Shown here: one piece after another, positions 17,690-25,640 of the stretch | How positions within the stretch are numbered: position 1 is the stretch's first letter | Layout of the letters: every line of letters begins with the position of its first letter | Origin: Brevundimonas poindexterae | GTDB taxonomy: Bacteria > Pseudomonadota > Alphaproteobacteria > Caulobacterales > Caulobacteraceae | DNA length: 64,000 bases | NCBI RefSeq assembly: GCF_020524625.1 | Contig: NZ_JAIVLL010000002.1 | Location: 62,001 to 126,000, forward strand | Direction of reading: 5' to 3' | Program-made: the position numbers and the translations under genes | Notes under the pieces: generated by a model | What the model was told of the DNA's origin: nothing | Database searches by the model: none | Seen by the model: only the letters and a program-made list of their open reading frames with translations

Positions 17690-18952
17690 CTACGACGCGG
17701 CGAACTTCATCACCTTGATGGCGTCGAAATTCTGCACCCCGCCGCCCACGCGCTTGGTCGTGTAGAACAGCACATAGGGCTTGGCCGAATAGGGGTCGCG
17801 CAGCACCCGCACCCCCGCCCGGTCGACGATCAGATAGCCGCGCTGAAAGTCGCCGAACGCAATCGCCGCGGCGTCCGCGCCAATGTCCGGCATGGTCTCG
17901 ATCTCGGTCACCGGATAGCCCAGCAGGCTGGCGGTATCCCCCGGCCGCTGGGCCGGCTGCCAGATATAGTTGCCGTCCCCGTCCTTGAATTTGCGCACGG
18001 TCGAGACCGTCCGCCGGTTCATGACGAAGCGCGCATTCGGCCGGTACAGCGCCTTGGGCGCATAGACCAGATCGATCAGCCGGTCGGTCGGGTTCGAGGC
18101 GGGAAAGGCCCCGGCCGCGCCACTGGCGACGTAGCCGATCTCGCCCCACTCCTGATCGCCGTCGTCGACCAGATCATAGTCGAGGAAACCGCGCGGTTTG
18201 TTCACCCCGTCGCCGTTGACGAAGGCCTCGGTCTCCTGGGCGGAAAAGGCATCTTCCACCTCGGCCGCCAGCCATTCGTCCAGATCGATCAGCGCGTCAT
18301 CCAGCAGGCTCTGGGTCGCAGCCGGACAGGCGTAGAGATCCGCCGACGGGAACTCCAGCAGCGCAAGCGTCGCCGGATCGGTCTCGGGCCGCGCGGCCGT
18401 CTCGGCCACCCAGCCGGCCTCAACGCCCGCAGTCGACACGGGCTTGCGGAACACGCCCGAGCCCACCGTTCGCACCGTCGCGATCTCCCGCATCGGCGAG
18501 CCGGCCATCAGGCGTCGTTCAATCGCCCGCTCCGTCTCCGGCGGCACCACATAGCCGCCCGAGCTCGGCCCCGACGACAGCCCGGCCTTCAGCTCCAGCC
18601 CCAGGGTCGAACCACCCGTCATATAGGCCGCAAACGCCGACTTCCTCTCCTCCGCGACCGTGGATCCTCCCCCGTTCACGGGGGAGGGGGACCGCGAAGC
18701 GGTGGAGGGGGCGGCCTCAAGCACCGGTCGCCTCGCATCGCTCAGCGCCCGGTCCAAACGCGCCTGCGCCGAGCCCACCGCCGCGTCGATGCGCGCTACC
18801 TTCTCCTCCAGAAGGGTATCGGCCGACGCCTTCTTCTCCAGCTCGGCCAGCCGCGCATCATTGGCGCCCTTGAAGGCTTCGAACGCGGCCATGACTTCAT
18901 GCATGGCGGCGCGCGTCTCGGGCATGCCCGAGACGGTCTTGGTCTCTCTCAT
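17690..18952 (-). CDS. GTA gp5 major capsid protein (HK97 fold)
   Basis: 420 residues from the ATG at 18952, which has CTGGAG upstream; an upstream ATG at 19030 would run into the divergent gene. Residues 1-120 are the scaffold-like delta region with a predicted coiled coil (ARLAELEKKASADTLLEEKV), expected to be removed by the gp4 protease; SGGYVVPPETERAIERRL starts the mature HK97 domain. Residues about 80-97 are encoded by an inserted palindromic repeat. Because the block upstream holds plus-strand genes, the capsid probably has its own promoter in the 47 bases between it and the gene at 19000, or relies on readthrough. Confidence 0.95.
   Translation of the reverse strand: MRETKTVSGMPETRAAMHEVMAAFEAFKGANDARLAELEKKASADTLLEEKVARIDAAVGSAQARLDRALSDARRPVLEAAPSTASRSPSPVNGGGSTVAEERKSAFAAYMTGGSTLGLELKAGLSSGPSSGGYVVPPETERAIERRLMAGSPMREIATVRTVGSGVFRKPVSTAGVEAGWVAETAARPETDPATLALLEFPSADLYACPAATQSLLDDALIDLDEWLAAEVEDAFSAQETEAFVNGDGVNKPRGFLDYDLVDDGDQEWGEIGYVASGAAGAFPASNPTDRLIDLVYAPKALYRPNARFVMNRRTVSTVRKFKDGDGNYIWQPAQRPGDTASLLGYPVTEIETMPDIGADAAAIAFGDFQRGYLIVDRAGVRVLRDPYSAKPYVLFYTTKRVGGGVQNFDAIKVMKFAAS
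18663..18713. repeat. Palindromic repeat inserted in the capsid gene
   Basis: GGATCCTCCCCCG, TTCA, CGGGGGAGGGGG, ACCGCGAAGCGGT, GGAGGGGGCGG: two adjacent hairpins, the same element and orientation as at 30266-30320 and the inverse of 30711-30770. Here it is read in frame and supplies a Pro/Ser/Gly-rich linker of about 18 residues to the capsid pro-region. Confidence 0.88.
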
Positions 18953-18999
18953 GGTGTCTCCAGTTTCAGAAAACCGCTCGTCGCGGTTAGGGTAGGCGG

Positions 19000-19731
19000 A
19001 TGGACGAGCGCCCTCCCGCCACAGTGTCATCCCGGCATGTTGCCAGGCTGGTCGCCTGTCTGTCGGTCGCCTGCCTCTTGGCCGGCGTGCTGACGCCCGC
19101 GCCGGTTGCGGCCCAGGTCGCCCCCGACTTCGACATGGTCGAGGAGTTTCAGGACTTCTGTCTCGAGCCGGACGGCAACCTTGAATGGGCCGAGGAGTAT
19201 GCGGTCGACTACGGCTACGTCCCCGCCCAGGAGCGGGCCGAGGCCTTCAGACCCCTCGGCAACGACAGCCATGCCAGCTACAACTTTGTCTGGGCCCGCG
19301 AGGTGGACGGCCATGACGTCCAGCTTCTTGTCCGCCCTGCCGCCTTCATTGGTGCAGGCCCGGTCACAGCCTTCTTCAACATGTGTTCGATCGCGGCTCG
19401 CGGTGAAAGCCGGTCGGCGATTCAACGACGCATGGCCCGCCTGCTCGGCATGGACTCCTTCCGTCAGAAGGACACCTCGGTGTTCGCCTGGATACCCGAG
19501 GGTGAGGACCGCCGACCAATCCGCCGCAATGCGTTTGAGAATGCCGGATCCGTGGCGCACTTCGAGCGCGGCATGCGGATGGTCACTCTCGCCCAGAACG
19601 ACGACCAGATAATTCTGACCTACTTCGCCCCCGGCCGGGACTGCCGTGTCCTCACGGTCTACAGCCCCGACGAACCCAACATCTACTGCGACCGGGTCGA
19701 AGACCGTCGAACATTCCGCCGGCGACAGTAG
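19000..19731 (+). CDS. Unidentified exported protein inside the GTA cluster
   Basis: 243 residues with a signal peptide (LVACLSVACLLAGVLTPAPVAAQ, cleavage likely after AAQ). The mature part has three conserved-looking Cys (DFCLEPDG, NMCSIAAR, GRDCRV) and a strand-rich core (FVWAREVDGHDVQLLVRP). I do not recognise a family. It is transcribed opposite to the surrounding GTA genes, divergently from the capsid gene with 47 bases between starts. No RBS stronger than AGGGTAGG is seen. Nothing in it suggests a virion role. Confidence 0.7.
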   Translation: MDERPPATVSSRHVARLVACLSVACLLAGVLTPAPVAAQVAPDFDMVEEFQDFCLEPDGNLEWAEEYAVDYGYVPAQERAEAFRPLGNDSHASYNFVWAREVDGHDVQLLVRPAAFIGAGPVTAFFNMCSIAARGESRSAIQRRMARLLGMDSFRQKDTSVFAWIPEGEDRRPIRRNAFENAGSVAHFERGMRMVTLAQNDDQIILTYFAPGRDCRVLTVYSPDEPNIYCDRVEDRRTFRRRQ

Positions 19732-19799
19732 GGCATCTCCTGTCTTCCCATCCGCCGCCCGGTGCGGCAGTCTCGCCCCTCCTGAGGGAGGGAAATCTC

Positions 19800-20351
19800 A
19801 TGCGTGCATCCACACTCGCCGCCGCGCTCTTGCTCGCGCTGGCTTCACCTGTCGTCGTTCACGCCCAGGAGGCCACCCCCGCGGTCGCCCCGGCCCCCGC
19901 CGCCGATCCCGCCGACGTGGCCTCGCCCGAGGCCATCATCGACGCCGTCTATGAGGTCATCTCCGGCGACGCCGGCGTGGCCCGCGACTGGGACCGTTTC
20001 CGCTCCCTCTTCCACCCGACAGCGCGGCTGGTGCCGTCCGGATTCAATCCCGCCGGCGACATGGTCGTGCGCGTCTGGACACCCGAGGAATACATCACCA
20101 TCGCCGGCCCCCAACTGGAACGCGGCGGTTTCCACGAGCGCGAGATCGCCAGCCGCACCGAGCGGTTCGGCTCCATGGCGCACGTCTTCTCGACCTACGA
20201 CAGCCGGCGCTCGGCCGACGACGCCGAGCCCTTCGCGCGCGGCATCAACAGTTTCCAGCTGGTGTACGATGGCACGCGCTGGTGGATCCTCAGCATCTAC
20301 TGGACCGGCGAGACCGAGGCTTCGCCGATCCCCGCAGAGTATCTGCCGTAG
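19800..20351 (+). CDS. Exported NTF2-like (SnoaL/DUF4440-like) protein
   Basis: 183 residues with GGAGGG upstream and a clear signal peptide (RASTLAAALLLALASPVVVHAQ). The mature sequence DRFRSLFHPTARLVPSG followed by FHEREIASRTERFGSMAHVFSTYDSR and INSFQLVYDGTRWWILSIYW has the order and spacing of an NTF2-like cone fold, common in exported proteins of unknown substrate. Same strand as the previous gene, 68 bases apart. Unrelated to GTA function by sequence. Confidence 0.78.
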   Translation: MRASTLAAALLLALASPVVVHAQEATPAVAPAPAADPADVASPEAIIDAVYEVISGDAGVARDWDRFRSLFHPTARLVPSGFNPAGDMVVRVWTPEEYITIAGPQLERGGFHEREIASRTERFGSMAHVFSTYDSRRSADDAEPFARGINSFQLVYDGTRWWILSIYWTGETEASPIPAEYLP

Positions 20352-20386
20352 CGCTGCTCCTTGGCAGGGGGATCAGCTGTCACGCA

Positions 20387-20749
20387 TTAATCATCGCAAA
20401 TGTAAGGTGTCGCCAGCTTCCCGTTTTCAACTAGGGCGTGGCACCCAGGTGTGTACCGGCGCGGCTCGCAGCGCCCCTCAGCTTCCGTGCCAATCCGGCC
20501 CACCAAGGGCTCCGTCGGGGCTTCCGCGAGGCATCGACCGGTACAATCCGACGCACTGCTGCAGACGTTTCCTGCATCAGCATAGTCGATCTGACAGATA
20601 GGAAAGCCGAACGCGGACACACTCTCGTAGCCCCCTGAAGCGCGACACGCGGTCCGCTCAGCGGGGTTTAGGCCACGCTCTCTAGGGTCTGCGCAGCTGG
20701 CTGCAGAGAATGCTAAGGCGACAAATGCAACTACGATCAAATGCCTCAT
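20387..20749 (-). CDS. Small cysteine-rich lipoprotein, unidentified
   Basis: 120 residues starting at the ATG at 20749 (MRHLIVVAFVALAFSAASC, lipobox SAASC). The mature part is rich in Cys in the pattern C-x-I-x10-C-x5-DC-x3-C (ICQIDYADAGNVCSSASDCTGRC) with two more near the end; such spacing suggests disulfides in the periplasm. No family recognised. Base composition here is visibly less GC-rich than the GTA genes on both sides, a sign of recent arrival. Convergent with the NTF2-like gene. Confidence 0.65.
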   Translation of the reverse strand: MRHLIVVAFVALAFSAASCADPRERGLNPAERTACRASGGYESVSAFGFPICQIDYADAGNVCSSASDCTGRCLAEAPTEPLVGRIGTEAEGRCEPRRYTPGCHALVENGKLATPYICDD

Positions 20750-20814
20750 GAAGAGACCATTGGCATCAGACCATGACGGGCGCAAACCTCCCACCATTCC
20801 GGCGTCCCCCTTGT

Positions 20815-20912
20815 TTCGTCCTACTCGGGCTCGACCCGAGTATCGGTCCGGGCAGACGGCCAGCCGACCGCAGTGGCACCGATCCCCGGATCAAGTCCGG
20901 GGATGACGGCTT
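20815..20912. repeat. Inverted pair of ATCCCCGGA-type palindromic repeats
   Basis: Two related hairpins face each other: ACTCGGG/CCCGAGT at 20823-20841 and ATCCCCGGA/TCCGGGGAT at 20882-20904. When the second is read in reverse complement, both continue with ATCGGT, so they are inverted copies of one element. Such GTCATCCCCGG elements are abundant between genes in many alphaproteobacteria. The right end overlaps the 3' end of the membrane protein gene. Confidence 0.75.
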
Positions 20913-21463
20913 TTGCCCTGACGCTCGCGTGCGGCCCGGTCGAACAGGGCCGCCGCGACCAGCCAGCCGGCCATGAAGATCAGGGTCACGCCCAAGGGCA
21001 GGTCCTGCTCCGTTGCACGGGCATAGACCGCCAGTCCGCCCTGTCCCGCCGCGAGCGCCAGCATCAGCAGGCTCATACCCCGCGCCCGGAACTGGGCGGC
21101 CAGGGTTCCCACGGCGGCCATGACCACCAGCGGCCACACCCAGACATTGGCCGGATTGTCCTCGGCCCCGATCAGGCCGACCGCCAGATTGCCGACAACC
21201 AGCACAAAAGTCGTGCCGATCGCGACCGCCGCGCCCATCCGGAACATCAGGCTCTCCGACGCGCGCAGCACCAGTTCCCCGACCCCGCACGCGACGGCCA
21301 GCAACACGCCCATCAGGGCAAAATCATACAGGCTCCACTGCACCTCACCGGTGAACTGCATCGCCGCCGCCGGCGCCAGCAACAGGGCCGCGGCCCCGCC
21401 CCACATCACCGTCCGCAACAGGTTCGTCTGTCCGTTCACCAGCTTCACCGTCTCTCCACTCAT
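20891..21463 (-). CDS. Unidentified multi-span membrane protein
   Basis: 190 residues from the ATG at 21463, which has GGGAGAGACGG upstream. Six hydrophobic stretches are visible (WGGAAALLLAPAAAM, FALMGVLLAVACGVGELVL, GAAVAIGTTFVLVVGNLAVGL, VWPLVVMAAVGTLAA, LLMLALAAGQGGLAVYA, GVTLIFMAGWLVAAALF). I do not recognise the family. Read in the same direction as GTA genes but placed in the inserted block; the ending DRAARERQ overlaps the palindromic repeat. Confidence 0.7.
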   Translation of the reverse strand: MSGETVKLVNGQTNLLRTVMWGGAAALLLAPAAAMQFTGEVQWSLYDFALMGVLLAVACGVGELVLRASESLMFRMGAAVAIGTTFVLVVGNLAVGLIGAEDNPANVWVWPLVVMAAVGTLAAQFRARGMSLLMLALAAGQGGLAVYARATEQDLPLGVTLIFMAGWLVAAALFDRAARERQGKSRHPRT

Positions 21464-21635
21464 GTCCGTCTCTCCCAGGGCTGAAGTTGAGCCGTCACCG
21501 TGCCCCCCTCGTCCCTGAGCGTCCTGAGCGAACCCTGAGCAGACTCTGAAATCAACGCCACACCCGGCCAAACTGGAAACCGGCGGAACCTGCCACTAGT
21601 CTCCTGACCGGGCAGCCATTCGTCGGGGGGAGACA

Positions 21636-22196
21636 ATGAACAGCTCGGCACACCTTCTTGTCCTGATGTCGATCATCCTGGGGCTCGGCATCCGCGACCT
21701 GCTGGTCGGCGGACGTGCCGCCGCCATTGATCGACCGCGCGAGGATCTGGCCCTCCTGCCGTTTCTCGCCGGTCTCCTCGTCCTGCTCGCGACGGTCCAG
21801 TTCTGGTGGTACCTCTTCATCGTCGCCAACCGCGATGTCTGGGGCGCCAACTTCTTCCTCTTCGCGACCGTGCTCCTGCGCCCGGCCCTTCTGTTCCTCA
21901 GCGCTGCCTCGGTATTTCCACCTGCGGGCCAGCCCGGCAATCTGGCGGATCACTATTTTCGCAATCGCGGCTTCATCTATCTGCCGCTGGCCGCATTCGA
22001 GCTGCACAATCTCGTGGAGTCAGCCACCAACCTCGGCACGCTCCGCCACGCGGCTCACATCTTCCACGTTCTCTTCACCCTCGCCTGCGTGATTCTGGCC
22101 TTCTCGTCCAGCCGCAAGTGGCACCGCGTCCTGCTCAGCCTGCTGCTGATTTCGGCCCTCCTCTTCATCGGAGTCTTCAGCCTTCGCCTGACGTGA
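21636..22196 (+). CDS. Unidentified membrane protein inside the GTA cluster
   Basis: 186 residues with five hydrophobic segments (HLLVLMSIILGLGI, LPFLAGLLVLLATVQFWWYLFIV, FLFATVLLRPALLFLSAASVF, FHVLFTLACVILAF, VLLSLLLISALLFIGVF) and GGGGGGAGA upstream of the ATG. It runs against the GTA genes and its last 20 bases overlap the 3' end of the protease gene on the other strand. No family recognised. Confidence 0.72.
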   Translation: MNSSAHLLVLMSIILGLGIRDLLVGGRAAAIDRPREDLALLPFLAGLLVLLATVQFWWYLFIVANRDVWGANFFLFATVLLRPALLFLSAASVFPPAGQPGNLADHYFRNRGFIYLPLAAFELHNLVESATNLGTLRHAAHIFHVLFTLACVILAFSSSRKWHRVLLSLLLISALLFIGVFSLRLT

Positions 22197-22653
22197 ACCG
22201 CGCGCCCGGCAGCATCGGAAAGGTCACCAGCGACACCTCCCACAGATCGACTTCGGCCAGCACCCGCAGCCGCCCGTCGCGTCGCGCTCTCACCGCGCGA
22301 AAGCCGATCGACAGGCCGTCGAGACAGCCAGCCCGGACCAGCGCCGCCGCCATCCGGCCTTCGGGCGTCAGACCCAGAATCCGGCCTTCGACCTTCAGCC
22401 CACGGTCGTCCTCTTCGATCCGGGTCCACACCCCGACCGGCGTCCGTTCGCCGTGCTGGTACAGCATCCGCACCCCGCCTGGCCCGCGCCGCGCGACGCT
22501 GGCGGCAAACGCTCCGGGCACGACGACATCCCCCGCCAGATCCGCGACACCCCACAGCGAGGCATAGCCGGTGATAAAGAGTGACGAGTGACGAGTAGCG
22601 AGTGGCGAGGGCAGTGTCGGCTCGTCATCCACCGCCCGGGCGTCAGAAGCCAT
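22177..22653 (-). CDS. GTA gp4 prohead maturation protease
   Basis: 158-residue HK97-type serine protease that trims the capsid pro-region. The core FITGYASLWGVADLAGDVVVPGAF begins at about residue 26; LYQHGERTPVGVWTRIEEDDRGLKVEGRI holds the catalytic His (in YQHGE), and DGLSIGFRAVRAR holds the catalytic Ser (LSIGF). Residues about 14-25 (LPSPLATRHSSLF) are encoded by a GAGTGACGAGTG repeat, so the N terminus has been extended or replaced. The start at 22653 has GAGGAG upstream and overlaps the gp3.5 end. Confidence 0.92.
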   Translation of the reverse strand: MASDARAVDDEPTLPSPLATRHSSLFITGYASLWGVADLAGDVVVPGAFAASVARRGPGGVRMLYQHGERTPVGVWTRIEEDDRGLKVEGRILGLTPEGRMAAALVRAGCLDGLSIGFRAVRARRDGRLRVLAEVDLWEVSLVTFPMLPGARFTSGEG

Positions 22654-22712
22654 CGGCCTGCTCCTCGCCGGACGCGCTCGTCACACGCCACTCGCCACTC
22701 GTCACTAAAACC
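22580..22712. repeat. GAGTGACGAGTG repeat pair spanning the gp3.5/gp4 junction
   Basis: GAGTGACGAGTGACGAGTAG at 22580-22599 continuing to 22610, and the inverse CACGCCACTCGCCACTCGTC ending near 22706. The arms flank a 65-base loop that holds the gp3.5 stop and the gp4 start. The left arm codes for the protease N terminus, the right arm for the gp3.5 C terminus (VTSGEWRVTS). Same family as 17566-17685. Confidence 0.82.
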
Positions 22713-22921
22713 CTCTCAATCCGCTCCACCGCCCGCCGCGTCGCCAGGCTCTGCTCCTCCAACCGGGCCAGCCGTTCGGCCACCAGACGCTGCTCGCCGA
22801 CCTGCATCTCCAGCGTCTCGATCCGGGCCGCCGCCCCGCCCGCCCAGATCAGACCGCCGACGGTCTGCAGGATCAGCATGCTCCCCAGTGCCAGCGCCGC
22901 GCGTTTCAGCTCACTGTTCAC
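22643..22921 (-). CDS. GTA gp3.5-like small membrane protein
   Basis: 92 residues from a GTG at 22921 that overlaps the portal stop (GTGA at 22918-22921). One transmembrane helix (LALGSMLILQTVGGLIWAGG) precedes a coiled coil (RIETLEMQVGEQRLVAERL). Position between portal and protease and this TM-plus-coil layout fit the orfg3.5 slot of Rhodobacter GTA. The last 20 or so residues come from the inserted repeat and are unlikely to be conserved. Confidence 0.75.
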   Translation of the reverse strand: MNSELKRAALALGSMLILQTVGGLIWAGGAAARIETLEMQVGEQRLVAERLARLEEQSLATRRAVERIERVLVTSGEWRVTSASGEEQADGF

Positions 22922-24084
22922 AGGCCCACTCCCGCCATCTGCCGACGTTCGTCCTCGGTCAGGAAGCTCGCCGCATTCAGCCGCGCCCACAGCGCATCGC
23001 GCTCGGGCGACAGCGCCGGCACAGCCTCCAGGTCCGGTTCGATCCGGCATCCAGGCAGGCGCGGCGACAGCCAGGCGGTCAGGGCCCCGGCGGCCTTGCG
23101 CACCAGCGGCACCACCGTCTGCCGCCAGAAGGCGACATTGGCCTCGCGATAGTTGGCATAGGTCGCATCCCCCGGAATCCCCAGCAGCTGCGGCGGAATC
23201 CCGAACGCCAGGGCGATCTCGCGTGCCGCCGCATGCTTGCCGGCGATGAAGTCCATCTCGGCGGGCGTCAGGCTCATGGGCTTCCAGTCCAGCCCGCCTT
23301 CCAGCAACAGCGGCCGACCGGCATTGGCCGGCCCCGCATGCGCCTCGCCCAGCTCCGCCTTCAGCCGCTCGAACTGTTCGGTGGTCAGCCGCTCACCGTC
23401 CCGGCTGGCATACACCAGCGCCCCGCTCGGCCGCGCGGCATTGTCCAGCAGCGCCTTGTTCCAGGCCCCCGACGCATTGTGCACATCGATGGCAAAGGCC
23501 GCGGCCTCCAGCGGCGAAAAGCCGTAGTGGTCGTCCGTCGGATGAAACAGCTTCAGATGCATCACCGGCATCCAGCCGTCGGCCTCGCGTCCGATCCGGA
23601 CCGACCGCCCGCCCAGCCCATAGTCATAGGCCTCGGGCCAGCCATGCCGTCCCGGTACCACCTTCACCCGGTCAGGCCGCAGCGACCACAGCTCCTCCGG
23701 CAGACCCGCGTCGCCGCCGCCGGCCCCCTCGACATAGGCATTGCCCGCCGCCTGCAGGGCCCCGTACAGCCCTTCCAGAAACTCCGGCCCCGACTGCTCG
23801 GGATTCGGCCGGGCCAGCAGCTGCGCCAGACCGTGGTCGCGGCACTTCACCTCGCCGTCGAACACCGCCAGCGGCACTGACGCCGCCGCCTCGGCGATCA
23901 TGCGGATGGCGCGATAGGCCACCGGATTCTTGCCGAACCCCTCGCGCGCCAGGGCGGCATAGTCGCGCGGCGTCCAGCGCGGACGCCCGCCTCCGGTCAG
24001 GGCGATCAGCGGCCCCGTCCGGCTCTCCTTGGTTTCGGGCACGACTGTCGTACCCCGGCGCAGGCGCCAGCGGGACCAGACCAT
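22918..24084 (-). CDS. GTA gp3 portal protein
   Basis: 388-residue HK97-type portal, the dodecameric ring through which DNA is packed. GKNPVAYRAIRMIAEAAASVPLAVFDG is the signature N-terminal helix; FLEGLYGALQAAGNAYVEG, LKLFHPTDDHYGFSPLEAAAFAIDVHNASGAWNKALLDNAARPSG-type core and the ending LPGCRIEPDLEAVPALSPERDALW are typical. Slightly short of the 395-residue Rhodobacter protein. It follows the head-spike fibre gene by 23 bases. Confidence 0.95.
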   Translation of the reverse strand: MVWSRWRLRRGTTVVPETKESRTGPLIALTGGGRPRWTPRDYAALAREGFGKNPVAYRAIRMIAEAAASVPLAVFDGEVKCRDHGLAQLLARPNPEQSGPEFLEGLYGALQAAGNAYVEGAGGGDAGLPEELWSLRPDRVKVVPGRHGWPEAYDYGLGGRSVRIGREADGWMPVMHLKLFHPTDDHYGFSPLEAAAFAIDVHNASGAWNKALLDNAARPSGALVYASRDGERLTTEQFERLKAELGEAHAGPANAGRPLLLEGGLDWKPMSLTPAEMDFIAGKHAAAREIALAFGIPPQLLGIPGDATYANYREANVAFWRQTVVPLVRKAAGALTAWLSPRLPGCRIEPDLEAVPALSPERDALWARLNAASFLTEDERRQMAGVGL

Positions 24085-24107
24085 CTCCGTCTCCTTGATC
24101 GTGAAAA

Positions 24108-25340
24108 TCAGGCGCTCAGCGCCACAAGCGCGGCATCGACGCGCGCGACCGGCCGGACCTCCAGCCGCTGCAAACAGCCCCCCAGCTGGCCGGTCCCGCC
24201 CGCGCCCGCCCCCAGCGTCAGCCGGGACAGCCCTTCCGGAGCCGTGCCCGAGGTATCCGCTGTCGACAGCACCCCGTTCCGCGCCAGTCGAAAATCGTTC
24301 AAGCGCGAGCGCAGGGCCACGCCCTGCCCCACACCGCTCGCCGCTGCTCCGGCCACGGTCAGCCGCGCCTGCTCGACACCGCTGCTCAGAACACGGCCCC
24401 CGATCAGTCCATCCGGATTGCCGATCTCAAGCGCACCCGTCCCGGTTCCATCGTCCAGACAGGCCGCCCGACGGCCATTCGCCAGCACGCCGCTCCCCCC
24501 GCCGTTCAGGGTGAAGTCCGCCACCAGGGTCGCCTCGGCCATCGGCACCATATCCGTCAGCCGCGCCACGTCCGCACTCCGCCCGGCGACTGCGCCGGTC
24601 GTGACGATTGGACTGGTGGCCAAGGCCCCGACCTCAAGCTGAAAGCCACAGAATTTCAGGCTCCGTGTGCTCTGACCGCCATAGCGGATCACACCCCCGT
24701 GGGCGGCGGGCGAGGCGCCGGTCACTGTCGTCCCCCACACCCGCCAGACGTGGCCAGACAGGGCCTCCATACCGAACACGCCGCTCACAATGCCGCCGCC
24801 CAGGACCAGACAGAAGTCACCCGTGGCGCTGCTCGCGCTCACCACCGGCGGCGACCCGTCGGGCGTCTCCACCCACATCTGGATCGTGCAGGTCGTCGCG
24901 GCCGGCACACTGGCGCCTTGATAGGCATAGGCCGCCCCGCCGCTGTTGCTCAGCGCCAGCCAGCTCAGCCCGGCGAGGGGCGGCACTGACGGCTCGGTCG
25001 CCAACGAGACATTGGTATTGCTCGCCAACTGCCCCACCGTGGGACCGAACCGGGCGAACAGATTGGTCGAGGCCGGCTCGCACCACAGGCCCATATCGGT
25101 CCGACGCGGCGTGTGCGCCGGGAAGCTGGCATAGGTCCCGTCAACCCGTCGCCCCCACGCCGTGCCCGCCCGGCTGTAGCTCCAGCCCGGCAGGGCCGTC
25201 AGTCCTTCCAGCGGCGTCCCGTCCCACACATGCTGGTCGGTTCGCAGATCCAGCACAAAGCCGGGCTCCGGCCCCACGCTCGCGCCCGGCGCCTGCCGCA
25301 GGGCCAGGCCCGCCGGCGTCAGATCGACCCCCAGCCTCAT
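24108..25340 (-). CDS. Probable GTA head-spike fibre (GhsB-like)
   Basis: 410 residues starting at an ATG that overlaps the previous stop (ATGA at 25337-25340). The sequence WSYSRAGTAWGRRVDG, then SFPAHTPRRTDMGLWCEPASTNLF is the 'SRAsxA...prxd...glliExaxTNL' motif of phage tail-fibre and head-fibre stem proteins, followed by a strand-rich lectin-like fold (ATTCTIQMWVETPDGSPP, a second beta-sandwich after 330). It directly follows the spike-base gene, the same order as ghsA-ghsB in Rhodobacter, where the fibre aids binding to recipient capsule. The pairing is the main support; a short tail-fibre role is the alternative. Confidence 0.78.
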   Translation of the reverse strand: MRLGVDLTPAGLALRQAPGASVGPEPGFVLDLRTDQHVWDGTPLEGLTALPGWSYSRAGTAWGRRVDGTYASFPAHTPRRTDMGLWCEPASTNLFARFGPTVGQLASNTNVSLATEPSVPPLAGLSWLALSNSGGAAYAYQGASVPAATTCTIQMWVETPDGSPPVVSASSATGDFCLVLGGGIVSGVFGMEALSGHVWRVWGTTVTGASPAAHGGVIRYGGQSTRSLKFCGFQLEVGALATSPIVTTGAVAGRSADVARLTDMVPMAEATLVADFTLNGGGSGVLANGRRAACLDDGTGTGALEIGNPDGLIGGRVLSSGVEQARLTVAGAAASGVGQGVALRSRLNDFRLARNGVLSTADTSGTAPEGLSRLTLGAGAGGTGQLGGCLQRLEVRPVARVDAALVALSA

Positions 25341-25612
25341 TCCGACAGCGCCACAATGTCGTCGGCGGTCGTCCCGCTCTGCAGGACCCGGCGCACCTGC
25401 ACGGCGACGTAGCCGACCGGGTGGTTCTTCAGCATCACGGCCAACGTCCCGCCCGCCGGGATCACCGTCAGGTCGCCCGCCGTCCCGACATAGAGCGCCT
25501 TGGCCCAAGGGGTCAGATCGGCGCCGTCGTCGGGCGTCACGGTCGCGGCCATCCGGGCCGGGGCCGCGGCCGTGGGCGCATGGGTGCGATAGGCGTCGGG
25601 GCTCGACGTCAT
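25337..25612 (-). CDS. GTA head-spike base protein (GhsA / Rcc01079 family)
   Basis: 91 residues: ARMAATVTPDDGADLTPWAKALYVGTAGDLTVIPAGGTLAVML-type sequence ending VQVRRVLQSGTTADDIVALSE. The pattern 'A-V-TPSD-x-DL-x-x-x-x-ALYVG-x-AG-x-LxV' with 'GTTAxDIVAL' is characteristic of the Rcc01079-type spike base that plugs into capsid vertices. It lies 28 bases after the terminase gene and is coupled to the fibre gene. In Rhodobacter the ghsA-ghsB pair is outside the main structural cluster. Confidence 0.88.
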   Translation of the reverse strand: MTSSPDAYRTHAPTAAAPARMAATVTPDDGADLTPWAKALYVGTAGDLTVIPAGGTLAVMLKNHPVGYVAVQVRRVLQSGTTADDIVALSE

Positions 25613-25640
25613 GGCGGTCTCCTTCAGGGTCGATGAGGGG

